Shown piece after piece: positions 1 to 5,723 of a stretch of DNA of 6,151 nucleotides; the stretch's first letter is position 1; each line of letters begins with the position of its first letter. A program made the translations under genes and the position numbers. The DNA lies in NCBI GenBank assembly GCA_046734675.1, contig JBKPRU010000212.1, forward strand, positions 1-6,151, read 5' to 3'. The DNA is from QHWT01 sp046734675 (GTDB lineage Bacteria; Acidobacteriota; Vicinamibacteria; Vicinamibacterales; 2-12-FULL-66-21). Below the pieces are notes generated by a model. It saw nothing but the letters and a program-made list of their open reading frames with translations, searched no databases and was not told where the DNA came from.

Positions 1-948
1 TTCGGTGCGTCCCTCCGCGACGGCCAGCAGGAACTGCAGCAGGCGCTCCTGGATGTCCGGCGACAGGCGGCTGACCATGCCGAGATCGATCAAGCCGATG
101 CGATTGTCTTCGGTGATGAGGACGTTGCCGGGATGCGGATCGGCATGGAACACGCCGTCGATGATCACCTGGTGCAGGTAGGCGCGAAAGAGTTCTTCGG
201 CGAGATCGGGGGCGCCGGCTTCTGCCAGCACGACGGGGTTGATCGCGGTGATCTTCTGCCCCGACAGGTATTCCATCGTCAGCACGCGCGACGTGGAGTA
301 ATCCGGGATCGGCGTCGGAATGACGATGCGCGAAAAGCGGGCGAGGTTGGTGCCGAGCGTGATGAGATTCTGCGCCTCGCGCCCGTAATCCAGCTCCGCG
401 AGGATCGAACGCCGCAGCTCCTCGGTCATGCGGCGCAGCCCGTAGCGCCCCATCTCGGTGTGCGCGTCGAGCAGGCTCGCGACTTCCTCCATCGCTTCCA
501 TGTCCGTGACGACCTGCTCGCGGACGCCGGGACGCTGCACTTTCACGGCAACGTCGCGTCCATCGCGCAGCGCTGCCCGATGCACCTGCCCCAGCGAGGC
601 GGCTGCGAGCGGCGTGGGCTCGAAGCGCGAGAACGCCTTCGACAGCCGCACGCCGAGCTCCTCGGTGACGATGCGTTCGACGTCGGCATACGAAAACGGC
701 TCGACGTCGTCCTGGAGGCGCGACAGCGCGCGGAGCGCGTCGGGTGGAAGCAGATCGCCGCGGGTGGACAGCAGTTGTCCGACCTTGACGAAAGTCGGAC
801 CGAGATGTTCGAGGTCGCGGGCCAGCGCGTCGCCGGTCTCTTTGTCGACGCCGGCGCGGAAGATCAGGTCGGACCGCCCGTATTTGAAGAAGAGAATGGC
901 GATGTCGCGATAGCGGCGCAGGTAATCAGGCTTGAGGGACAAGCCCAT
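1..948 (-). CDS. ABC1/UbiB-family atypical protein kinase, N-terminal 316 residues (partial)
   Basis: Atypical kinase/ATPase of the ABC1 (ADCK/UbiB) family, usually membrane-associated and needed for isoprenoid quinone (ubiquinone or related) biosynthesis; its direct substrate is not settled. Family marks seen in order: KxGQ motif at residues 55-58, the alanine-rich loop AAAS at 115-118 that replaces the usual glycine loop, the ATP-site lysine K136 in VAVK followed by QRPG, ELDY near 205, the catalytic-loop motif HADPHPGN at 268-275, and DLG at 288-290 in place of the metal-binding DFG. The start is fixed by a perfect AGGAGG six bases upstream of ATG. The reading frame is still open at the window edge; family members are about 500-560 aa, so roughly 200 residues including the usual C-terminal membrane helices lie outside. 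It begins 40 bases after nrfA and is probably co-transcribed with it. The family is certain. Calling it UbiB is not, because a menaquinone user with NrfH may lack ubiquinone. Confidence 0.93.
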   Translation of the reverse strand, partial: MGLSLKPDYLRRYRDIAILFFKYGRSDLIFRAGVDKETGDALARDLEHLGPTFVKVGQLLSTRGDLLPPDALRALSRLQDDVEPFSYADVERIVTEELGVRLSKAFSRFEPTPLAAASLGQVHRAALRDGRDVAVKVQRPGVREQVVTDMEAMEEVASLLDAHTEMGRYGLRRMTEELRRSILAELDYGREAQNLITLGTNLARFSRIVIPTPIPDYSTSRVLTMEYLSGQKITAINPVVLAEAGAPDLAEELFRAYLHQVIIDGVFHADPHPGNVLITEDNRIGLIDLGMVSRLSPDIQERLLQFLLAVAEGRTE

Positions 949-951
949 CTA

Positions 952-974
952 CAACCTCCTTATGGTGGAGGTTG
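952..974 (-). promoter_or_regulatory. Hairpin sequestering the kinase ribosome binding site
   Basis: In the nrfA-kinase gap, CAACCTCC (974-967 on the minus strand) pairs perfectly with GGAGGTTG (959-952) around a seven-base loop. The 3' arm is the Shine-Dalgarno sequence, and the 5' arm contains the anti-Shine-Dalgarno-like core CCTCC. The hairpin begins 14 bases after the nrfA stop codon. No run of T follows, so it is not an intrinsic terminator; it may lower or couple translation of the kinase, or protect the nrfHA mRNA 3' end. The pairing is seen directly; the role is inferred. Confidence 0.6.
955..960 (-). promoter_or_regulatory. Ribosome binding site of the ABC1 kinase gene
   Basis: Perfect AGGAGG on the minus strand with a six-base spacer to the ATG at 948-946. 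This decides the start. Five of its six bases (955-959) lie in the 3' arm of the hairpin at 952-974, so ribosome access may be controlled. Confidence 0.85.
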
Positions 975-988
975 CAATGTTCAGGCCG

Positions 989-2443
989 CTATCGCTTCCG
1001 TTCCGCAGGTCCGCCCGCCGTGGGCTTGGCGAGCTCGTTCGTCTGCAGCCCCGGGACGGCGACGCCGCGCAGCGCGAGCTGTCCCTGGCGCGAGTAATCG
1101 ATCGACTCGGCGAGGATGCGCTCCGCTTCCTCCGGCGCATGAAAGCCCGTGGAGTTCTCGGCTTCCACGAAGTCGAGCATGAACTGCGCGCGACGCTGGA
1201 GCTTGCGCGGCAGGTCGAGATCCGCATCGGACTTGCCCGCGGCGCGCGCGTCCTTGATGTCGTTGATGAGCGCGACCAGCGCTTCCATCGCGCGGTTGCG
1301 CAGCGAGAACACGCGGTCCTGAATCGTCTCGACGCGCGCCTTCAACTCTTCTTCCGGCCAGTGATGGCACGTCTGGCAGGCGCGGTTGATGTTGAGCACC
1401 GGGCTGCGCACGTGGTGATCGCTGATCTTCAGCGCGCCCGACCGCATGTAGGGCATGTGGCAGTCGGCGCAGGTCACGCCGCTCCGCGCGTGGATGCCCT
1501 GGTTCCACATCTCGAACTCGGGGTGCTGCGCCTTGAGGACGCCGGCGCCGGTCTCCGCGTGCACCCAGTCGTTCTGCTTCTGCTCGTCGTAGTAATCGAG
1601 GATGTTCTCGACCTTGATGCCCTTCGCCCACGGGTAGACCAGCCGCTTCTCGGGGCCGCGGAAGTAGTACTCGACGTGGCACTGGCCGCACACGAACGCG
1701 CGCATCTCCTGGCGTGTCGCCATCGTGTTCGGGTCGTAATTCTGGGTGCCCTGCGACGCCTTCAGCGCACGAATGCCCTCGAGGAAGCCCGGTCGCGTCA
1801 CCCGCAGCTGCATCGTCGAGGGATCGTGGCAGTCGATGCAGGAGACCGGATGCGTGACGTGCTTGCGCGCCTCGGCGTACGGCAGGTGATTCATCGCCTC
1901 GAAGCCTTTCATCAGATCGCCGCCGCCCATCTGCTTGTAGGGCACGTAAATCGAGGCGTGGCAGTGGATGCACGTGCCCGGCTGCTTCGTCACCTGCTGA
2001 CGCTCGGTGAACACCTGGTCATCGAGCATATAGGCGTGGCCGCGCTCCTCCCGGAAGTCCTTCGAGAAGGCGTAACCCGCCCACATGATCTTCAGACGCG
2101 GGTCTTCCTCGAGACGGGATTCGGCGACGACCGAGCGCGGATCGGCCGCGCTGGGTGTGCGTGGCACCGCCTCGCTGCCGCCGTACCGCGTCCGCACCTG
2201 ATCGACCGTGCGCTTGTAGCCGTCGTACTGCAGGGGAAAGTTCTTGCCCCAGATCGCGGGGTCTTCCGTCTCGTCGTTCAGTTCGACGACGCGATAGAAC
2301 GGATTGCGCCCCTCCTGCTTGCGCTCGAAGATGTTGACGAGGAGCGCGACGATCGCGAGCGCTGCGACGGCTGCGAAGGCGGCAACCACGAGGAACAGTG
2401 AAGGGCCGCTGAACCGGCGGCGTGAAGCAACGGGGTCGGGCAT
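989..2443 (-). CDS. nrfA: Cytochrome c nitrite reductase catalytic subunit NrfA (pentaheme, CxxCH at heme 1)
   Basis: Ammonia-forming cytochrome c552 nitrite reductase: six-electron reduction of nitrite to ammonium on the outer face of the cytoplasmic membrane, with electrons from NrfH. Numbering from the chosen ATG (484 aa): an uncleaved-looking membrane anchor at about 15-37, then five heme sites at C158-H162, C202-H206, C252-H256, C325-H329 and C356-H360. Active-site residues match known NrfA proteins: Arg134 in ERGH, Tyr259 in CGQCHVEYY, and His307 in KAQHPE. The calcium ligands Glu258, Tyr259, Lys304 and Gln306 are all present. The oddity is heme 1, which is CIHCH rather than the classical CxxCK, so the catalytic heme should have histidine in place of lysine as proximal ligand. 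The start is ATG 2443, with GGAG five bases upstream overlapping the nrfH end; a GTG at 2476 lies inside nrfH and is less likely. The two-base gap to nrfH implies translational coupling. Confidence 0.95.
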   Translation of the reverse strand: MPDPVASRRRFSGPSLFLVVAAFAAVAALAIVALLVNIFERKQEGRNPFYRVVELNDETEDPAIWGKNFPLQYDGYKRTVDQVRTRYGGSEAVPRTPSAADPRSVVAESRLEEDPRLKIMWAGYAFSKDFREERGHAYMLDDQVFTERQQVTKQPGTCIHCHASIYVPYKQMGGGDLMKGFEAMNHLPYAEARKHVTHPVSCIDCHDPSTMQLRVTRPGFLEGIRALKASQGTQNYDPNTMATRQEMRAFVCGQCHVEYYFRGPEKRLVYPWAKGIKVENILDYYDEQKQNDWVHAETGAGVLKAQHPEFEMWNQGIHARSGVTCADCHMPYMRSGALKISDHHVRSPVLNINRACQTCHHWPEEELKARVETIQDRVFSLRNRAMEALVALINDIKDARAAGKSDADLDLPRKLQRRAQFMLDFVEAENSTGFHAPEEAERILAESIDYSRQGQLALRGVAVPGLQTNELAKPTAGGPAERKR

Positions 2444-2445
2444 GT

Positions 2446-2892
2446 CTACTCCAGGTGTCCGACGGTGCGATGGCACCGCACGCAGCGCAACCGTCCAGCC
2501 TCGCCGTGCGCGCCTTCAATCGCCGTCACAATCTCTTCGTGGCATTTGCGGCACGCGCGTTCGGTGACCTCGAGGTCGCGCGGCACGATTTGGATCTGAT
2601 CGGGAAATCGACCGGTCGTGAATGCGAACGAGTGGCGGAAGCCATTCTCCGCCTTGGTCATGTACTTGCCGACGAGGCCCGGAGGTGTATGACAATCGTT
2701 GCAGACCGCGACCGAGCGATGCGAGCCTTTCAGCCAGCCGCTGTACTGCTCTTCCATGACGTGGCAGTTCGCACACGCCCGCGGATCGTTCGTCAGATAC
2801 GACCCGCCGCGCGCGTAGATGAACGTGTAGCCGCCGATCGCGGACAGGATCCCGATCGCCGAAGCGGACACGAGTGGCAACAGACGCAGCAC
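2446..2892 (-). CDS. nrfH: Cytochrome c nitrite reductase small subunit NrfH (tetraheme menaquinol dehydrogenase)
   Basis: NapC/NirT-family membrane-anchored tetraheme cytochrome that oxidises menaquinol and passes electrons to NrfA. The 148 aa length is typical for NrfH. One N-terminal membrane segment lies at about residues 5-27. The four heme sites are C40-H44, C64-H68, C114-H118 and C137-H141. Met46, in CANCHVM, matches the methionine ligand of heme 1 in structurally known NrfH. Lys80 in the KAENG stretch matches the conserved lysine near the quinol site; His87 sits where the Desulfovibrio protein has an aspartate next to heme 1, a variation that seems common in NrfH but is stated here from memory. 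The start is GTG 2892: an in-frame TAG only four codons upstream leaves little choice, although its ribosome binding site is weak. It is first of the nrfHA pair and 147 bases downstream of the activator gene. Confidence 0.93.
   Translation of the reverse strand: MLRLLPLVSASAIGILSAIGGYTFIYARGGSYLTNDPRACANCHVMEEQYSGWLKGSHRSVAVCNDCHTPPGLVGKYMTKAENGFRHSFAFTTGRFPDQIQIVPRDLEVTERACRKCHEEIVTAIEGAHGEAGRLRCVRCHRTVGHLE
2449..2452 (-). promoter_or_regulatory. Ribosome binding site of nrfA, inside the end of nrfH
   Basis: GGAG at 2452-2449 on the minus strand, five bases before ATG 2443-2441. It lies in the last two sense codons of nrfH and its final G directly precedes the nrfH TAG, the usual arrangement for translational coupling. 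It favours ATG 2443 over the upstream GTG 2476. Confidence 0.7.
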
Positions 2893-2922
2893 GGACCGAT
2901 TCTACCCACGGATGCGGACGGT

Positions 2923-2934
2923 GTGATCCATCAC
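2923..2934. repeat. Palindrome GTGATCCATCAC upstream of nrfH
   Basis: Perfect inverted repeat with five-base arms around a two-base centre, 31-42 bases upstream of the nrfH start codon. It resembles CRP/FNR-type half sites, but the spacing between arms is two bases shorter than either consensus. It could be an operator or a small hairpin in the nrfH leader; this is not established. Confidence 0.35.
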
Positions 2935-2954
2935 GGATAGATCCACCACGGATG
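2925..2954. repeat. Two tandem copies of a 15-base unit
   Basis: GATCCATCACGGATA (2925-2939) is followed directly by GATCCACCACGGATG (2940-2954), 13 of 15 bases identical. It overlaps the palindrome and merges into the 10-base repeat that follows. It lies in the activator-nrfH gap. Confidence 0.7.
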
Positions 2955-2977
2955 GACACGGATGGACACGGATGAAC
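2948..2977. repeat. Three tandem copies of a 10-base unit (ACGGATGGAC)
   Basis: ACGGATGGAC occurs at 2948-2957 and 2958-2967, and as ACGGATGAAC at 2968-2977. Further isolated ACGGAT cores occur at 2908 and 2933. The unit length equals about one helical turn. This is probably low-complexity intergenic repeat; a role is not shown. Confidence 0.75.
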
Positions 2978-2999
2978 GGCCTCTGGCGAACCCCACCCC

Positions 3000-3032
3000 G
3001 AACCCTTTGAACCCCTTGAACCCTTTGAACCC
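3000..3032. repeat. Tandem 9-base repeat (GAACCCTTT), about 3.7 copies
   Basis: Units at 3000-3008, 3009-3017 (one T to C change) and 3018-3026, with a partial unit to 3032. It lies just downstream of the activator stop codon on the minus strand. No hairpin with a T-run is seen here, so no terminator separates the activator from nrfH. Confidence 0.8.
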
Positions 3033-3039
3033 TATCTCG

Positions 3040-4077
3040 CTACTCCTCGCGTCCGAGATGATCCAGGCCAAGCTTCCGGATCCGATCGCCGAGCGTCGAG
3101 CGCTTGATCTGCAGATGTTCTGCGGCCCTGGACTTGTTCCCGTGGCTGATCTTGAGCGCCCACGTGATGAGGTGCGTCTCGACTTCCCTCAGGCGGTCGT
3201 CGAGCGACGCCGCTTCAGGGTGCGCGAGCGGATCGACGGGGATGGGGATTGACTGCATCCGTGTCTGGAACAACAGAGTGGCCGGCATGCAGCCGACGCG
3301 GACGGTGCTGCACGTGCAGGTCTGCGCGATGCGCTCGCAGGCGTTCTCCAACTCGCGGACGTTGCCCGGCCAGCGATAGCGCTGGAAGGCGTCGCGGACC
3401 GTCGGCGACAACGCCGGCACCTGCTCGCCGCGCGCGCGGAAGAACCGACGGACGAAGTGATCCGTGAGCAGCGCGATGTCTTCTCGCCGCTCGCGGAGCG
3501 GCGGCAGCCAGATCGGTACGACGTTCAGGCGGTAGAACAGGTCCTCGCGAAACGTCCCTTCGCTCGTCAGCTGCTTCAGACTCCGCTTCGATCCGCTGAT
3601 GACGCGGACGTCGATTGGAATCGAGCGGGTGCCGCCGACGCGCTCCACCGTGCGGTTCTGCAGCACGCGCAGCAGCTTCACCTGCACCGACGGCGGCACG
3701 TCGTCGATGTCGTCGAGGAAGATGGTGCCTCCCTCGGCGAGCTCGAACCGCCCCGGCCGATCCTTGATGGCGCCGGTGAAGGCGCCGCGTTCGTGGCCGA
3801 AGAGCTCCGACTCGATCAACGTCTCGGTGAGGATCGCGCAGCTCACCGGCACGAACGGACGACGCCGTCGGCGGCTCGTCTGATGAATCAGATTGGCGAT
3901 CATCTCCTTCCCGGTGCCGGTCTCGCCGACGATGAGCACGTTGCTTTCGCTGTCGGCGATGACGCGCACGAAGTCGAACACGGCGCGCATCCGCGGGCTG
4001 CGCCCGATCACGACCGAGTCCATCGAGAACGCGTCGAGTGGCGGTGTGTGAGGTGCGGAGTCGTCAAACTCGGCCAC
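3040..4077 (-). CDS. Sensor-less sigma54-dependent transcriptional activator (PspF-like architecture)
   Basis: Bacterial enhancer-binding protein that uses ATP hydrolysis to open sigma54 promoters. Numbered from GTG 4077 (345 aa): the AAA+ domain starts near residue 21, with Walker A GETGTGKE 51-58, the sigma54-contacting GAFTGA loop 98-103, Walker B FLDDID 120-125, arginine fingers R177 and R183 in FREDLFYRL, and WPGNVRELEN 237-245. A Fis-type helix-turn-helix lies at about 314-338. There is no receiver, GAF or PAS domain. Two oddities: Walker B ends in Asp-Asp rather than Asp-Glu, and four cysteines cluster at 247, 254, 256 and 263. The start is uncertain. GTG 4077 and ATG 4023 (residue 19) both lack a clear ribosome binding site, and the frame is open upstream to 4380 without any ATG, GTG or TTG. 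Position upstream of nrfHA on the same strand suggests it controls nrfHA and perhaps itself. Confidence 0.92.
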   Translation of the reverse strand: MAEFDDSAPHTPPLDAFSMDSVVIGRSPRMRAVFDFVRVIADSESNVLIVGETGTGKEMIANLIHQTSRRRRRPFVPVSCAILTETLIESELFGHERGAFTGAIKDRPGRFELAEGGTIFLDDIDDVPPSVQVKLLRVLQNRTVERVGGTRSIPIDVRVISGSKRSLKQLTSEGTFREDLFYRLNVVPIWLPPLRERREDIALLTDHFVRRFFRARGEQVPALSPTVRDAFQRYRWPGNVRELENACERIAQTCTCSTVRVGCMPATLLFQTRMQSIPIPVDPLAHPEAASLDDRLREVETHLITWALKISHGNKSRAAEHLQIKRSTLGDRIRKLGLDHLGREE

Positions 4078-4091
4078 GATGCCGCCGATAC

Positions 4092-4107
4092 CGCAATGGC
4101 AATGCCA
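4092..4107 (-). promoter_or_regulatory. Putative sigma54 (-24/-12) promoter of the activator gene
   Basis: The minus strand reads TGGCATTGCCATTGCG from 4107 to 4092. GG (4106-4105) and GC (4094-4093) are separated by exactly ten bases, with TGGCA at -24 and TTGC at -12, as in the TGGCAC-N5-TTGC consensus. Transcription would start near 4081, so a GTG 4077 start would be nearly leaderless, while ATG 4023 would leave a leader of about 60 bases. The gene it faces encodes a sigma54 activator, which suggests autoregulation and possible drive of the whole activator-nrfHA unit. Match by eye, not scored. Confidence 0.55.
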
Positions 4108-4182
4108 GGTCGGCCACTCGCCTGAATCCTGGATGAAATCTGCGACGTCCAGATCAGTGCGGCCGGCACCGCGGCGCGCACC

Positions 4183-4196
4183 GCCGGATTTCCGGC
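4183..4196. promoter_or_regulatory. Inverted repeat, candidate enhancer site (GCCGGA-TT-TCCGGC)
   Basis: Perfect six-base arms around TT in the divergent control region, centred about 110 bases upstream of the predicted sigma54 start point. That is within the usual distance for enhancer sites bound by activators of this class. The assignment is inferred from position only. Confidence 0.35.
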
Positions 4197-4201
4197 ACTC
4201 G

Positions 4202-4213
4202 CGCGAACTCGCG
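4202..4213. promoter_or_regulatory. Inverted repeat, second candidate enhancer site (CGCGA-AC-TCGCG)
   Basis: Perfect five-base arms around AC, 19 bases centre to centre from the repeat at 4183-4196. It is itself flanked by an outer CACTC (4196-4200) and GAGTG (4223-4227) pair. It could bind the activator, or be a hemN operator; chance palindromes are possible in GC-rich DNA. Confidence 0.3.
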
Positions 4214-4308
4214 ATCGGTGGTGAGTGGGACGGTCCGAGTTTCCGGTGTATTTCGGCGAATCGTGGCGCGGATCCGCCGCGGCATGGTCTTTGTGATTCC
4301 CCGTGGCA

Positions 4309-5703
4309 ATGACTGCCAACACCACCGCGTCGTTCAGTGGATTGCTCAAGCAGTACGACCGTCCCGGGCCGCGGTACACGTCATATCCAACCGCGGTCGA
4401 GTTCGACCAGACGTTTGGCGACGACCAGTACCGCGACCGGCTTGCGGCCGCGTCGAGGCGCACCGGCGATCCGCTGTCGCTCTATCTTCACCTCCCGTTC
4501 TGCGAGCACCGTTGCACGTACTGCGGGTGCATGACGATTATCACGGCCCGGCGAGAAGTCGCGGCGCGGTATGTCGATTACCTGGAACGCGAGCTCGCGA
4601 TGGTGTCCGGGTGCCTCGGCGATCGCCGTCGCGTGGTGCAGCATCACTGGGGCGGCGGCACGCCCACGTATCTGTCGCTCGAGCAAATCGAACGACTCGA
4701 TGCGACCGTGAAGCGTTACTTCGACCTCGATCCGCAGGCGGAGCGCGCCATCGAGATCGATCCGCGCGTCACCTCGCGCCAGCAGCTCGAGCTGCTGCGC
4801 CGGCTCGGCTTCAACCGGCTGTCGATGGGCGTGCAGGACTTCACCCCCGAGGTGCAGGCCGCGATCAATCGCCGTCAGTCCGAGGCCATGACCCGCGATC
4901 TCTGCGCGTTCGCGCGCGCCGTCGGCTTCGAGTCGATCAATGTCGATTTGATCTACGGGCTGCCGCGCCAGACGCTCCGCACCTTCGGCGGCACGCTCGC
5001 ATCGGTCATCGATATGGGTCCCGACCGCATCGCGGTGTACTCCTACGCGCACGTCCCCTGGCTGCGTCCACACCAGAAGGGCATCAACGAAGCGGAGCTC
5101 CCCGATACGAACCTGAAGTTCGAACTCTTTGGATCGGCGATTGAGACCTTCCTCGCCGCCGGCTATCAGGCGATCGGGATGGATCACTTCGCGCTGCCGG
5201 ACGACGAGCTGGCAGTGGCCGCGCGCGAACGGCGCCTGCACCGCAACTTCATGGGGTACACGACCCGCCCCGCGCCCGACATGATCGGCGCCGGCGTCTC
5301 GGCCATCGGCGACGTCGAGGGCGCGTTCGCGCAGAACGAGAAGAAGCTGCCGCGCTATTACGCCGCGATCGACAGCGGCCGCTTCCCGGTGGAACGCGGA
5401 TACGCGCTCAGCGCGGACGATGCGGTGCGGCGCTACGTGATCACCGAAATGATGTGCAACTTCCACGTCAGCCGCCCCGCCGTGCTCGCGAAGTTCGGCG
5501 TGCATTTCGACACGTATTTCTCCCGTGAGCTCGACGCGCTGCGCGCCCCCGGCGGTCCGGTGGCTGACGGGTTTCTCACGATCGACGGCACCGGCCTGAC
5601 CGCGACCGGCGCCGGACGGCTGTTCGTCCGCAACATCTGCATGACTTTCGATCGCTACCTGCCGTCGCACGCCGGACGGCCCGTCTTCTCACGCACGATT
5701 TGA
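4309..5703 (+). CDS. hemN: Oxygen-independent coproporphyrinogen III dehydrogenase (radical SAM)
   Basis: Converts coproporphyrinogen III to protoporphyrinogen IX by two SAM-dependent oxidative decarboxylations without oxygen; cytoplasmic. The 464 aa length is close to E. coli HemN (457). Radical SAM cluster motif C65-x3-C69-x2-C72 is followed by C74, and Tyr59 in YLHLPFC matches E. coli Tyr56. GGGTP at 115-119, Glu149, Gln176, Arg188 and Asp213 match the known SAM-binding residues. NFMGYTT at 313-319 and the fourth cysteine mark true HemN rather than the heme chaperone HemW. The start is ATG 4309; GTG 4303 is the only nearby alternative because an in-frame TGA lies at 4294-4296. No clear ribosome binding site is seen for either. 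It is divergent from the activator and 20 bases upstream of hemH, probably an operon. It fits anoxic heme supply for NrfHA. Confidence 0.95.
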   Translation: MTANTTASFSGLLKQYDRPGPRYTSYPTAVEFDQTFGDDQYRDRLAAASRRTGDPLSLYLHLPFCEHRCTYCGCMTIITARREVAARYVDYLERELAMVSGCLGDRRRVVQHHWGGGTPTYLSLEQIERLDATVKRYFDLDPQAERAIEIDPRVTSRQQLELLRRLGFNRLSMGVQDFTPEVQAAINRRQSEAMTRDLCAFARAVGFESINVDLIYGLPRQTLRTFGGTLASVIDMGPDRIAVYSYAHVPWLRPHQKGINEAELPDTNLKFELFGSAIETFLAAGYQAIGMDHFALPDDELAVAARERRLHRNFMGYTTRPAPDMIGAGVSAIGDVEGAFAQNEKKLPRYYAAIDSGRFPVERGYALSADDAVRRYVITEMMCNFHVSRPAVLAKFGVHFDTYFSRELDALRAPGGPVADGFLTIDGTGLTATGAGRLFVRNICMTFDRYLPSHAGRPVFSRTI

Positions 5704-5723
5704 CCAGGACGCTGGATCACGAC

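Larger units (their letters stand above)
4078..4308. other. Divergent intergenic control region between activator and hemN
   Basis: 231 bases without a recognised gene. It holds the sigma54 match facing the activator and the two inverted repeats. No sigma70 or sigma54 promoter for hemN and no canonical FNR box could be identified by eye. The activator reading frame stays open through it but has no usual start codon, and the sigma54 site lies inside that extension. Confidence 0.6.

Noticed and set aside
952..974. Hairpin after nrfA as an intrinsic terminator
   Set aside because: No run of T follows the stem on the minus strand, and the 3' arm is the ribosome binding site of the next gene.
133..1182. 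Plus-strand open frame over the left end
   Set aside because: It overlaps the ABC1 kinase, which has all family motifs and a perfect ribosome binding site on the minus strand.
932..2401. Long plus-strand open frame (489 codons) across nrfA
   Set aside because: Antisense shadow of nrfA in GC-rich DNA: arginine- and valine-rich with no recognisable domain, while the opposite strand encodes a pentaheme protein with all catalytic residues.
2922..2935. CRP- or FNR-type operator upstream of nrfH
   Set aside because: The half sites look right but the centre is two bases too short for either the TGTGA-N6-TCACA or the TTGAT-N4-ATCAA pattern; kept only as a palindrome.
2908..3032. CRISPR array in the activator-nrfH gap
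   Set aside because: The units are 9-15 bases and directly adjacent with no spacers, so they are simple tandem repeats.
4264..4280. Sigma54 promoter for hemN (TGGCGCG...CCGC)
   Set aside because: The spacing between GG and GC is nine or twelve bases, not ten, so it does not fit the -24/-12 rule.
4381..5670. Long minus-strand open frame (429 codons) across hemN
   Set aside because: Antisense shadow of hemN, whose radical SAM motifs and SAM-binding residues are all intact on the plus strand.
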